Source of the DNA: Casuarina equisetifolia
Lineage: Eukaryota; Streptophyta; Magnoliopsida; Fagales; Casuarinaceae
Reading direction: 5' to 3'
NCBI GenBank assembly: GCA_028551475.1
Contig: CM052357.1
Coordinates: forward strand, 13,811,931 to 13,875,930
DNA: 64,000 bases
The first letter of the stretch is position 1. Every line of letters starts with the position of its first letter. The notes beneath the pieces are model-generated. The model made no database searches. It was not told the origin of the DNA and saw only the letters and a program-made list of their open reading frames with translations. The position numbers and the translations under genes are program-made. Shown one piece after another: positions 37,790 through 49,679 of the stretch.

Positions 37790-39043
37790 CTTATTAAAGT
37801 CTTAAGAGAGGTATAAACTTTGAGTAATGGCTAAGGCATTCAATTGTTAGCCATAAAGAATGTCTTATGACACATAAAGCAAAACTCAAGTTATTAAGGA
37901 CAAGACATACATGTTCGTTGAAACCATAAAGTATATTTTCTAATGACAATTTGTCATCTAAGAAGAGAGAGTTGGATTGACAACACAAATAACACATAAA
38001 GTAGACATTTACAGTGTTAGTTAGTTGCCACATTATCATATTAAATCCATACCAATAAAGTTAAGAATTTTTGTCACCATAGTTGGTGTTGTGTTGTTTA
38101 AGAGATGCAATTACCACCATGATTCAAAGTTTAAGACTTGATGGGATATGATAAATTCTTAAGAATTGTCTTTAGAATAATATAAAGGTGTACACAAATA
38201 ACTATTTTTGAAAACTAATTATTATTATTATTCCCATTAATATAGTCCAAGTGGGAGAATATTAATCAATTTTTGTTATGCTTATTGATGTAGGCTTATA
38301 TTAATGAATTTAAGTTTGGTCTAATAAAGTGAGACATATGATTTCTTCATAATTAAAATATTGACTAATTAGTGTGAGCTTGGATTTACCAAATAGGACT
38401 ATGATGAATTGGGTCTATTAATTAGCACATAAGGAATGAGCTAGGTCCTATCTTCTAGCTTTATATATATAATACCATAAAGATTAAGGTGATGAGTTTT
38501 TCTTTTTCATAAGTTGTCTCTCTTGTGGTAGTCTCATTGTGCTAATGTGCTTTGTGTGAAAATATAGGAGAATAACCTTACCTAAATATTGTATTTTGTA
38601 TTTGTGGATCTTTATAATAGAAACGACATGTTTTCTTGATTTCTCATTTAATCTAGTTTACAATTTGCTATTTTAGATCTAACTATGCATTTCTTAATTT
38701 TATACAATTTCGTATAAAAACAAATCTTCAGTTCTATACTACTTTATTTTCTCGCAATTTTATTTTATTTTTTTATGACTTTTTTTTACACATGCATTCA
38801 ATTCAAATAACTTGGTGTTGTACCTGAGACTAAGAGATTCTAGCCAATATCAATTCTTATAGTTTTGATTGCCATAGGTTTTCTTGCATAGTTTATCTTT
38901 TGTTTCACTTGTTAGGACTAAAAAGTCCCTTTATATGACATCTTTTGGTTCTTAATCATGTTATTACAATAAATTTTATTGCTCTTTCAATTTTTTATAT
39001 AAGTTTTATTTCTCTAGTTTATTCAATTGTATTGATTGAAATG

Positions 39044-40736
39044 TGTTGAAGATACAATGTAATTATGGTTATTATTTTTATAATTATTTCTATGTATACT
39101 AGGAATCCTTATAGTTTAGGAAATAGGTTTACAAGAAATCCTAATCCTTAAGGTAATAGGTTTATAAGAAATCATTTCCTTTTATAAGTGTACATCTTTA
39201 TATTATAAATAGACCTAACATTGCTAGGTCTATGTACATAAATATAATTCCTTTTCCTAATTCTTTGTTTTCTCCTTAGTTTTTGTCATGGTACTAGAGC
39301 AAGGGCGAGGAAGGTGATTCAGGAATGGAAGAAAAATACCATTTATTACAAATAATATGGTTATTGACCCTTGAATCAATAATTTAATCATTAGTGGAAA
39401 TAGCATTTATCAAGCAAAAAGAAGTATTTACATAACTAGCACTTTTGTTTGAAGCCCTAATTTTATTGAGAGCAATCATAATTTTCTGGAATTGAGCATT
39501 TGTAAAGGGCTAGTGAATGGAATTAATAGAATGGTTAAACACTTGGTGTGCAGACTTTTTGTCATTTTCTTTCATACTCTCATTTGTACGCTTGACATAC
39601 AATTTATAACAAATGTCTTTAGTATGATTAAGCACTTGCAATGCTCATAGAAACATTTCTTAGAGAAGCCTTACGAGCTATTTTGTCCGTTAGGGTGAGA
39701 TGATGATATGGCACAAGGAAACATTTGTTACATATGCGAGTGGAAAAGAAATGTGCTTTGACATGGTAAGAGGTTAAAAAAAATTCTAAGGTAAGAAAAA
39801 ACTTTTCTTTGTTTTAATAATATTTTTTTTCTACACTAGAGCTTTCTAATGTTATTTTACAAGAAGGGGAAATCCTTACAACATGTTAAGAAAGAAAAAA
39901 AAATTCCAATGGAACAATAAATAAAAAATGTGGAGGCAAAGTGCTAGGCTTGAAAAGAACCTAGGCTATACCTAAGGGAATTTTCTTTGGCATGGTAGGA
40001 GGCTAGAAATTTGGCAAGGGATAGGAAGAGGTTTTGGTACTTGTTATCTTTAAAAAATGTTGATTTCCACACCCGAGTTTTTTGACATTGTTTTGCAAGT
40101 AGGTTCCAATGGGACAATCAAAACAAAATTGTGAAGTAAAAAGCCACGCTAGGAAGAAACTTAGGCTCTTGATAGTAAAAGATGGGCCTTCACTTTGTAA
40201 ACTCTCATGCTCATTGGGCTTTTTTTTTACGTATAATGCTTGTATCAACATTTACATGAAAATGAATATTAAAGATGGGTGTTGTTCTACATTAGAAGTG
40301 AGAAGTTGAGCCTTTGGTCTTATAAATGATGAGGTTTTAAGATAGATTCTTACACTCTAATATGGTATCAAAGCCAAGGATGAACTTTTGCTTTGTGAAC
40401 CCCTATGTCTTAAAGTTGGGTTTCTTTCCACGTATAATCCTTATGTTAATGACAACACATGTATTTATTAAACAAGCTTTGCATCTTGGATATCTACAAG
40501 TCATTAAAGTGTTGAAGATATGATGTAATTATGATTATTTCTATGTATATTGGGAATTTTTTTTACTTTAGGAAGTAAGTTTATAGGAAATTCTAATCTT
40601 TTGGGAAATAAGTTTATAGGAAATCTTTTCCTTTTACAAATGTATATCGTTGTATTATAAATAGACTTAGCATCCTAGGCTTAAGTAAAGAAATACAATT
40701 CCTTTTTCCAATTCTCTATTTACTTTGTTTCTATCA
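39044..40736 (+). mobile_element. Short non-autonomous LTR element with both LTRs, PBS and TSD
   Basis: The left LTR is 39044-39288 and the right LTR 40510-40736, both starting TGTTGAAGATA and ending in CA. The primer binding site TGGTACTAGAGCA (39289-39301) directly follows the left LTR and resembles the initiator-Met site. A perfect target-site duplication, AAATG, stands at 39039-39043 and 40737-40741. Total 1.69 kb with 1.2 kb of interior that shows no pol domain, so it fits a TRIM/LARD-type element moved by another element's enzymes. The LTRs differ at many sites, so it is old. The element looks structurally whole. Confidence 0.82.
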
Positions 40737-40741
40737 AAATG

Positions 40742-42660
40742 AATCATCTAAGTAAGGTACTTCTTTCTTTTCTTTTTCTTTTTTTAATTGTTAGGCTTTT
40801 TGTGAAATCAATTGGACCCTTTGTAAGATTTTATTTTATGTTATGCTTGCTAAAATAGGCAGTCATTGAGTAGGACTTTATCTCGCTTGCTTAGGGGAAA
40901 AGGATTTCAATCAAGTATTATCATTTATTAGGTCCCTAGAGTTTGACAGAAAGAGTGTTGCTTTCAATCCAGTAATACAACAGTGAGGAGAAGGATAAAT
41001 TCACATATGTAGAACATCATTTCTCATTGCGACAAGGGAGGTTGGCGATGGGGTCGCCATAACCTTTTTAAAGTTAAGAGCGACAAGCCAACAAAACGTT
41101 AGATAGGCTAAAACGACCAACAGTCTTGTTTGAAATGGGGTCATTTCGCTGTCGCTGAATTTGATTGATTTTATAGGAATGAAAGGCACACGCCTCATCT
41201 TTATGTAGGTCGACATGGGACTTTCATAAGCATTCCAAACCGACTCTATGGCCTAAAATGCTCGAAGCTTTCCTAAGGTCAGTCTTATCTCACTAAGGAT
41301 TAAACTATTACGGGATTCTGGATGGACATCCTTGAAGATTTAGCCCAAGTTTTACCATAGATTTGTCCTTTATTTTACCGAACATTCTTAAGATACAAAC
41401 AAATGATTGTATGCTAACTCAACAAACATCAACCCAAATGTTAAGTCCATATCAAAATGTAAGAAATTTAAAAAGTAACTTAATGTCTTATAATTTTAAA
41501 TTAAATATAGGTCTTTTTCTATAAACTCTACTATGATATTAAAATTAGATTATGTTTTAACACCTCCGTAGATATGAGTTAAGCCTACAAGACATGCATA
41601 GTGATGACTCTATTTTCTATAAAGTTATTTTAACTACTTTAGATAATATATAATGAGTATTTATGAAATTACATTTGCGATCCACGAGAAGGAAAAGGAG
41701 AAAACCCAAAATAGAAAGGGGCTTGCTGTCGCACAAGTGGGGGGAACTCACGTGTGAGTGCGTAGCAGGAGAGACAGAATGAACGAAAAGAAGGAGACAG
41801 GGTCATGCGACAGTTGACCAGTATTCTCCTCTGGTGGTGGACCCAAAAATATTTTTCGGCGAGTAAGGTACTAGGTACGTGTGACCGCCGTCCGGACCCC
41901 TTTTCCGATGTATTATCGGCAGTTCTCGGTTTATTTCCGGTAGTGGGTGAGAAGCCAGGCGTAAGTAGCTGAAATCCTACCTCTTTTCTCCAGTTTCGAC
42001 AAGCTAAGAGCAGATCTATAAGATCTGCACACTCCCAGACCCGACCAGCATCAGTTCCGGCAAACAGACGGCTAGCGCCGTTCGTGTGTGACTTTCAGTG
42101 AAGCTAGGCGATTTTCTAGCAGTTCTGGGTTTCATTCTGACAGACTTGCATGATTTTTCAGCATATTTGCGTCTTGGGCCTCTTTTTGAACAATCGGTGC
42201 AGAGCGTGGCAACGCGTAAAGTCCTTTATGGCGCCACGTGGTGGCGCGTTACAACGTGTTTTCCACTCGTGACAATTTCTGATGCTCTTTCGTTCTATAA
42301 AAATTTTGCGAAATTTTCTCGAGGTGAAGACGATGTAGTGACATCTTTATTGTTTTTTAATTCAAGATTTTTTTTTAATTTTTAGGATTGTTCTTATTTG
42401 TTTTGATGCTATGTTTTAATTTATCTTTATTAAAGATATAACCTAATTATGATGATATGAATTTCATGGTTGACATATTATGTGGATATTTTATTTATGT
42501 GTGTTGTATGTTATTATGTTCAATGCTTTTAAGTGATTTATTATTACTTAAATGATTTAATGTGTATATTTGAGATTAAAAAAAGAGATATATAATTACT
42601 TCTTATAATATACAACCATACATTAATATGGATAAACATATATAATGTTGTTCGTGTAGT
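40742..42660. other. Unassigned region with a GC-rich island
   Basis: 40742-41650 is ordinary AT-rich DNA with no gene. From about 41680 to 42330 the sequence becomes clearly richer in G+C. It holds two perfect short palindromic hairpins: 42010-42028 (8 bp arms GCAGATCT, 3 nt loop) and 42231-42247 (7 bp arms GCGCCAC with a central CACGTG G-box), the latter inside an outer AACGCG/CGCGTT pair. No coding frame is convincing. It could be an old promoter, or the end of an element with no other part visible. Confidence 0.4.
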
Positions 42661-44834
42661 TGTCTATTAGGATTAGTGGAACAATTAGGTTAAATGGTAT
42701 AGTTATCATTATAATTAGGATTTTTATGTAATTGTGTAACCAAAAGATATCTTCTAAATGCAGTGGGTTTCTTAGTAGTATCAAGTTAGGATTTTTATCT
42801 TATGTTGAAGTAGGTTTTCTTAATGGTATTTGACTAGGATTCTTTTAAGGTTTTTTTTATAAATAGGAGAAGTATAAAGAAACTTAGTAGATGAGTAGAG
42901 AAAATCTCTATGGGAAGCTAATTGTCAGAGAATCCATGAGATACCTATATGAAAAGAGGGAATGTATGAGAAAATTAAGAAAAGACTATAAGAGACATAG
43001 GACATTATGATATTTCAAACCTTTTAAATTTGTTATGTTTGGGTGTGTGCATTTTTATATTTATGTGTTCAGTCTCTATGTGGATGATGCGACTTAATTA
43101 AATTCCCTTAACAAGTGATATCAAAGCTAGGTTTGGATCACAACAAGTGGTGCAGTGAGTGTGGACCATGAAAGATCGAGACCATTAATGATAGATTGAA
43201 CATGGTAAATGCAATTGAATAAGCATATTGATGTGTCTTGAGGTGAGGTTTTCTCTTTCCCTAAATCCAATTTGATTTTGGATGATATTGATGTAGATCA
43301 ACCAGAATATATTGTTGGAGTAGTGGATTGAGGTATGCAAAGTGCATATCTATGTCTCTTTGTTTAGATCTGAGCATTTATAAGCTAAATTGAAGATTTT
43401 TGTTGAAAAACATGATGTTGTAGAGACAATCAATATTTTTGAAGTTGTTGAATTAAAGATCAAGCTGATCATATTATTTATGGTAGTCGTTGTGTTTTTT
43501 TAGCTCAAGTTATGACGTCAAATGGCAGAGAATGGTAGACATATTGTCATTTAAAGATGGATTGATGTTTGAGGGGGGACACTTTGTTGATGTTGTTGAT
43601 GAATTGTTGATTGAGGAAGAGCTTATGATACTTCTATATTAACGTGATGCTCCTATGTTGATGTGGTTAATGAAGTAAAATTTTGGGATTTTAAAATTTG
43701 TTGATATTAAAATGAGGTATATTGAGGCTCCAATGGTTGATTCTAGGGAAGCATTAACAATTCTAGATGAGAGGTGGACTTTTCATTGGGGATCTCAAAA
43801 AGTAATCTCAATTGTTGTGAAAGTCCTATGATTTTTACTTTTATTGAGGGCCTCATGGTAAAGGACACATTTGGATGGAAGAAGCCCATGACTATGTGTA
43901 GATGCCTAGAGAGAAATGTGGCCTAAGAGAGGTGCAACCTAGAATAGGTTACAATGGAAGTGCCTAAAGAAGTATGACCTAAAAGAGGCATGATTTAAGA
44001 TGGCACAGTTGATAAGGGTTTGTTTTGAAGAGAGTTTTATCCAATCTTTCTCTATAAAAAAGATTATGGTTGCAGAAGTTGAAAAGAGTTTTTCAATATT
44101 TCTCTATAAAAAAGATTGTGTTAGAAAAGAGTTTCCTTAGTCTTTATCTCTCCAAAGACTATAACTATGGAAGTTGAAGAGATTTTCCTTAGTCTTTCTC
44201 TTTCCAAAAATTATAGATATGAAAGTTGAAGAGAATTTTTCCAATATTTCTTTTTCCAAAGATTGTAGTTGTGTAGTTGTTATATTTGAAAAGATTTTTT
44301 ATACTTTCCTATAGTGTAGGGATATTGCACAAATTGTTCCAAGGGGGAGATTGTTAGGATTAATGAAACAATTAGATTAAATGGTATGGTTGTCATTATA
44401 ATCAAGGGTCTCTATGTAATTATGGAACCATGAAATATCTTCTAGATGTAGTGGGTTTCTTGGTAGTATTAGGTTAAGATTTTTATTCGTATGTGGAAAT
44501 AGATTTTTTCAGTAGTATTTGACTAAGATTCCTTTAAGGTTTCTCTATAAATAGGGAAAATATAAAAAACCTCATGCATGAATTAAGAAAGTCCCCATAG
44601 GGGGCTAATTGTTGGAGAGGACCTTTCTCATGGATTTTAGTTGATGAGAGAATCCATGAGATACTTATTTAAGGAGGAAGAATGTATAAGAAAATCTAAT
44701 GACAAGAGACTATAAGGGACATAAGACATTATGATGTTTCGAACCTTCTAAATTTATTGTGTTTAGGTGTGTGCATTCTTATTGTGTATTTAGTCTCTAT
44801 GTGGATTATGCACCTTGGTTGAATTCCCCCAATA
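42661..44834 (+). mobile_element. Non-autonomous LTR element (LARD-like), about 2.2 kb, with both LTRs
   Basis: The left LTR is about 42661-43113 and the right LTR about 44352-44834, alike throughout, with a TATAAATAGG promoter block in each (about 42859 and 44555). The PBS-like TGATATCAAAGCTAGG follows the left LTR at 43116, and the polypurine tract AAGGGGGAGAT (44341-44351) precedes the right LTR. The 1.24 kb interior has no recognisable gag or pol. It carries a tandem repeat listed separately. I found no convincing target-site duplication. The LTRs have drifted apart, so the copy is not recent. Confidence 0.78.
44032..44310. repeat. Degenerate tandem repeat, about six units of 45-60 bp, before the right LTR
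   Basis: Units start at about 44032, 44086, 44129, 44178, 44231 and 44291. Each follows the pattern GAG-TTTT-CC-AAT/AGT-CTTTCTCT followed by CCAAAGATTAT and GAAGTTGAA. The array lies inside the LARD-like element and stops just before its polypurine tract. Confidence 0.75.
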
Positions 44835-46056
44835 CTTTCGGTGTAAACTAAGAATATTTATAAATACTAATACACTCAATTTATTTAATTCACATATAGA
44901 GATATAGTGAATTAATAAAGTGAGTACATTTGCTATATCTAAACATAAGACAACAGATAAATTAAGAAATTTTATTGTTGCATAAGTATTATCGTTATGG
45001 TAGACATTAAATTATTAAAATTCATATATAATAATTATGGTGAAATCATATGCTTTAATATATTTGTCATATTAAATTTACTCATTTGAATTTTGCTACT
45101 TTTAGTCTAATACTTTAAAACATCTTTGACTATATTGACTTGCTAGATAAATTGTAATACTAATTTACTATTAGTAATTAGTTAGATTAGTAATCACTAA
45201 TTTATGTAGGACAATACTTATTTTCATCATTGTATTACTTGTTTAATATATTTACTTGCATATAGGATTTTACCAAACACATAGCACCCAAAAGATAATT
45301 TATGTTGGCTATTATAATGATAGGTAGTGTTAGATAAATAGTGTAGAGTTGTTTTACATTACTAATAAGTCTATTAAGAGTTTAGTTCAATCTTCTTACC
45401 CTTTGGATAAGAATTCCTATAGAAAATGTTGTCCCATATTTATTTGCAAAGTGCCATATTGAAAAATAAGAAACTTAAAAAATAACTTGTAAAAAAATGA
45501 GTTTCTTTCCTTAATGTCTTATAGTTTTAATTAGATATGGGCTCTTTTTTGTCAAATCTAAACCAAACTAGTTGAAAATTGTGGAAGGAAGCTTTTGCAA
45601 TAGAACTTTGGGACAACATAAGCCTTTGTATATCTTTGTATGCAAATAAAAATTTGATTTTAAGCTTACATGTACAATTGATTCATATATGATTTTGAGG
45701 TAAATATGTTGTAACTTAAATTATAGAATTTTCTAAATTTCTTAGCAAGTAATACTACATACTCATCTAATTGTCTTCACTCATAGAAGCCCTAAAAGCA
45801 ATATTCTTATTAGATTTATTTGATTTCTCTCTTTCTTTAATTATCATATTCATTTGCATTCATGAGTTTGTAATGAACTTAACAATTCATCTAATGACAA
45901 CTTGTTCAAATCATGGACTTCTTCTATGGTTGTTTCAATTTAATAACAATATAAAAAAATCTAGTGAACATATCAAATATACTTTTAATGAGTTTCATCA
46001 TGGACAATTCGTATTTATGAATAAGTAATTTTGGACACTTTAATCTTTTGAGTCCT
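44835..46056. other. AT-rich non-coding stretch
   Basis: I see no gene, element end or structured repeat here. It lies between the LARD-like element and the gag relic. Confidence 0.4.
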
Positions 46057-47096
46057 TCATATTAATTTTAATTTATCCCATATTTGTTTTGTAGTTTGAA
46101 ATTTAGAAATTCTATTATATTCAATAGCAATTATAGCATAATAAAGCAATGCCATGACTCTACTATTTTGACCCATTTCTTTGAACACTTTTTCACTCCA
46201 TAATTGAGATTCTTCCTTAGCTATGCTAATCTCAATAATGATAATCCTCGAAGTCTCAACTTCTTGACCCATTATGTTTATTTTCAATGTATTTTTTCAA
46301 TTACTATAATTTATGTCATTAAAAAGTTGGTCATTTATTAAAATCCAAAATAATTTCCATGTTACTTGTCATGATCTACACTAGAGTTTAGATCTCTAAT
46401 GAATCAAAATAGTGTCTAATATGATGCTAACTTTGAATGTCCATAATTATATGAGAATGAGGGTTGAATTAGGTAGTTTGGTAAATTGTATAGTATGATA
46501 TATACATCTAATATGAAATTTTCTCTTATTTAATCACAATCAACAAAGGCTAAAGAAAACATAAAAGCAATACGATACCAAGAAAAAAAATGCAACATAA
46601 GAATTTAGAAGGTGATTCAACCCACAATCTAGCACCTATTCCATCCTACTTTAGTTTCCCATTGAAGTTCTCTCTAAAAATGACTATGAATAAGCCAAAT
46701 TATGCAAAATTCTCAATCCCTTTAAACTAACAATTATCTATAATTTCTCACCTTGAAATTTTATGCTAATTGTATACAAAAAGAGTCACATAATTAAGTA
46801 GAAACTCTAATTATAGTTTATCAAACAATAATCAATCAATCATTAAATAATCATGCCAACAATGAAACATAGGATTAATTCTATACTTCAAATAACATAA
46901 TGATTGAAGTATGATATAGAAACAAAATTGAGAAATTAAAAACAATGAGATATAATAGTTTCATTAAAGATTTTGAGTGAATAACACTTGTGGAGCTTGA
47001 GAGCTTTCTTTCTCTTTCTCAAATGTTTTCCTATGTATGAATAATAATACTATCTAGAGCTTTAGCTCTTATAAAGTAGCTAGTTTTATTTTTAAT
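46057..47096 (-). mobile_element. Copia gag relic with an adjoining LTR fragment
   Basis: The minus frame at 46057-46287 reads as the N-terminal part of a copia gag (UBN2 type): a WSEKVFKEMGQNSRVMAL-like block, then ALLYYAI...EYNRIS and KQIWDKLKLI. To its right, about 46438-47096, lies AT-rich sequence with a GAGGGTTGAATTAGG start like the minus-strand ends of the family 1 LTRs, so it may be that gag's 5' LTR. It is broken and abuts the next element. Confidence 0.5.
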
Positions 47097-49071
47097 TGAA
47101 AAATAGTGGCTAAAGATTTGTCAAAAAATAGATCTAAAAATATAAAACTTGTGAGGAATTTTGTATATTCAAATTGCTTCAATTCTTTGATTACATAGGA
47201 TTAATACATAAATACATGAATTTGGTTTGTTCATATTATCTCTATAGATTCTGATTGGCACAATTGATATTAGACGTTGGAAAATTCTTTTATCTTACCC
47301 TTAACCTTCTAAATACTTTATCCAATCTTTATCTTTCTAGAATTCAAATCTTATCTATTGATTCATTATCATCTCACTATTGTGGTGCTTGTTGACATGA
47401 CTTCCTTTAATACCTCTTTGTAAGTTGAAGGGGTGAATTATATCATAAGCTTGGACTAAAGAAATTTGAATATGGAGAAAAATAGGCCTTTGGTGAAGAT
47501 GTCAACTAGTTAATTAATAAAAGAGAAGAAATAAATGAGTAGTTGACCACATGCAACCTAGTCATGAATAAAATGATAATCAATCTCAAAATGTTTGGCG
47601 CAAGTATAAAAGACCAAGTTGGTGGTGAGATGAAGAATGGAAAGGTTGTCATACCATAGAGTAGAAGAGTGAGGTAGTGTAGCATAGAGTTTCATGAGAA
47701 GGACTTAAATCTAAATGAGCTCCATTGTAATGTTAACAAAATTTTTGAATTTTGCTCTTGCACTAGACTAGAAGACAATATATTGTTTGCACAAACACCA
47801 AGAGATAAGGTTGGGCCCAAAAAAGACACAAAATCCACCCATAGAATGCCGAATTCTTTGTCACCAATTGAGCAAGAATTTAAGTAGGCATGTAGAGCAA
47901 AAGATGAACCTTAAGTGAGAAGAAAATCAAGTTTGGATGTGTCTATGAGATAACAAAGAATCCACTTAACATTATACCAAATAAGTGACATGGGAGAATG
48001 CATATGTTGACAAGTGGTATTGAAAACGTATGCAACATTCAAACAAGTGACCATCAAATAATACATAATATGTGTCAATATTATTTAAGAAAGGTTCTCC
48101 ATCGTGTTTATCTAGAGTAGATTCAAGCAAACATGGAATAGATGTAGGAGTAGCCCTCATGTTAACATGAGCAATAATCTTTTATGCATATTTAGCTTGA
48201 TATAGTAATAGACCTTAAGGTAGGCTAAACTTCCACATGAAGGAAATGGTGAAGAGGAACAAGGTCTTTTATAACAAACTTTTTTTAAAGTTGATCCATG
48301 AGAGGACTCAATGTTTCATTAGGAGAACTAGTAAAAATAATATTTGCTACATATACCACTAGGAAAATACTATAATGATATGTATGTAGGGAGAGGTGAA
48401 CAATAACTCTTAGTCAAACCAAAAAGCTATTGATTGGATGATGTTAGGCATAAGAAACTTGTTTGAGACTAAAGGGATCATTACAGATGGCAATCATGTT
48501 AAAGGTGATTAGATTCCACAATCTAGGAGGTTGAACCATATAAACTTTCCCAGTGAGTTGTCCATATAGAAAGACATTCTTAACATTAGGTTGATGAAGA
48601 TGACATCCACATGAATACATTAATGCAAGAACAATGAGAACCTTGATAGGTTTAACCATGGGACTAAATGTTTTGTTAAAATCAATCCTTGATCTTTGAT
48701 GAAAACCTATAGTAACTAGATAAGCTTTATACCTCCCTAGAGAGCCATCAAAATAAAGTTTTACCTTAAAGACTCATTTGTAATCAATAAGAGAAGCATG
48801 TATAGATAGGGGGGACAAGCTCTTAAGTCTATTTTTTTAACAATACATTATATTCATCAACCATAATAGCATGCAACTAGGGATCCTTTAATGCTTTGAT
48901 AAAGCAAGTAGGTTTATGATAGGTGTGGGTTGTAGTAGTGAAAGCATACGTATAGTTTTTGGTAAGGGTTCTTCAAGTAATAGTGCCACCTTTAAGTTGG
49001 GTAACCATGGAATGCAAGGAAAGAGGAGGTGGGGGTGGGGTGGTAGGGGTGATGGGAAAGGATAAGGTATA

Positions 49072-49679
49072 TGTTACTGATATGTAAATTATTGTAATTA
49101 TTTAGTTAGTAGTTTAGATTGACGTAGGCCTATTTGTTGTAAATTGTATTGGACTTGGGTAAGTTAGAAACAGACATGGGTTGGCTTGGTTGTAAATGAC
49201 TCGACTTAGTCAGAAAGAACCCCTTTTGTATCTCGTAGCTTCATATGGGAAGGTCGGTCCAGAATATTTGAGAAAACTTAGTTAAAGTTCCCGGTTTGAC
49301 CTTCATCTTCCTCCGTGTGTACGATTTGCTTCCACAATCAGTCGACGGAGACGTTCCTGTTTGAATCCTACTGTGGATTTTGTGCTTGAAGGCCCAAACA
49401 CCAGGTCTCAAGCCGCTCGTCGTTGTGCCTTTCAGTTGTTGAATGATCCAGATGTAGATCATTAAGGCTGGTTGCTGGGTGAATAAATGGGAGGTGTCCT
49501 AACTTGGCATGACGCATTTTAGGGCGTAGGTGTGAAGGCCCCAGTCGCCAAGAACAAAACCCCCCATTGGGCGGGGGGAACAATATCATGCCAGGCAGCC
49601 CCCACTTAACTATTGGTATTAGAGCCAGGTTACGATCTTGGGACCTGTGGGTTATAGGCCCACCACGCTTCCACTGCAC
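49072..49679 (+). mobile_element. Insertion of about 600 bp: LTR-like body ending in a copy of primer tRNA
   Basis: This block interrupts the Pro-rich linker of the host copia element; linker sequence continues on either side (to 49680 rightward and from about 49070 leftward). Its body is unlike the host element, with an AT-rich start (TG at 49072 or 49078) and a GC-rich end holding a CCCCCC/GGGGGG hairpin (49560-49577). It ends with a tRNA-complementary segment listed separately. The layout, LTR then tRNA copy, is that of plus-strand strong-stop DNA. No other copy, no second LTR and no clear target-site duplication are seen. A SINE read in reverse is the main alternative. Confidence 0.55.
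49614..49679 (-). other. 66 bp copy of initiator tRNA-Met sequence including CCA (not a tRNA gene)
   Basis: On the minus strand this matches the plant initiator tRNA-Met, as I remember it, from nucleotide 10 to the 3' CCA, with no gap: 60 of 66 positions agree. Five differences are C-to-T or G-to-A transitions, as expected of ageing methylated DNA. The sixth, A to T, is the only transversion and lies at T-loop position 58, which carries m1A in the tRNA. Because CCA is not encoded in plant tRNA genes, its presence points to copying of mature tRNA. The acceptor-stem 5' strand is missing or too diverged, so no functional tRNA is expected. Confidence 0.72.

Larger units (their letters stand above)
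33304..38850 (+). mobile_element. Ty1/copia RT-RNase H relic with an LTR-like 3' end, carrying nested insertions
   Basis: The plus strand shows the end of copia reverse transcriptase (the region of the LYVDDILL motif and the block after it, about 33310-33760). After the insertion at 33786-37071 it continues with RNase H sequence (about 37310-37560: the CDN, SKHIEIKY, EHI and DPLTKG regions in order). A purine tract at about 38245-38256 is followed by 0.6 kb of LTR-like sequence with a TATATATAATA box near 38463. It is broken, with many breaks. Between 37741 and 37790 lies a TA/TG microsatellite. Confidence 0.7.

Noticed and set aside
42098-42385. 95-residue plus-strand ORF in the GC-rich island
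   Set aside because: No family resemblance, and it runs through the G-box hairpin; probably chance.
42661-44834. Target-site duplication GTGTA around the LARD-like element
   Set aside because: It would need LTR ends without TG...CA and offset from the visible PBS and PPT; the match is probably chance.
49614-49679. Functional tRNA-iMet gene on the minus strand
   Set aside because: The 5' acceptor strand is missing or unrecognisable, the anticodon reads TAT instead of CAT, and CCA is present in the DNA, which plant nuclear tRNA genes lack.
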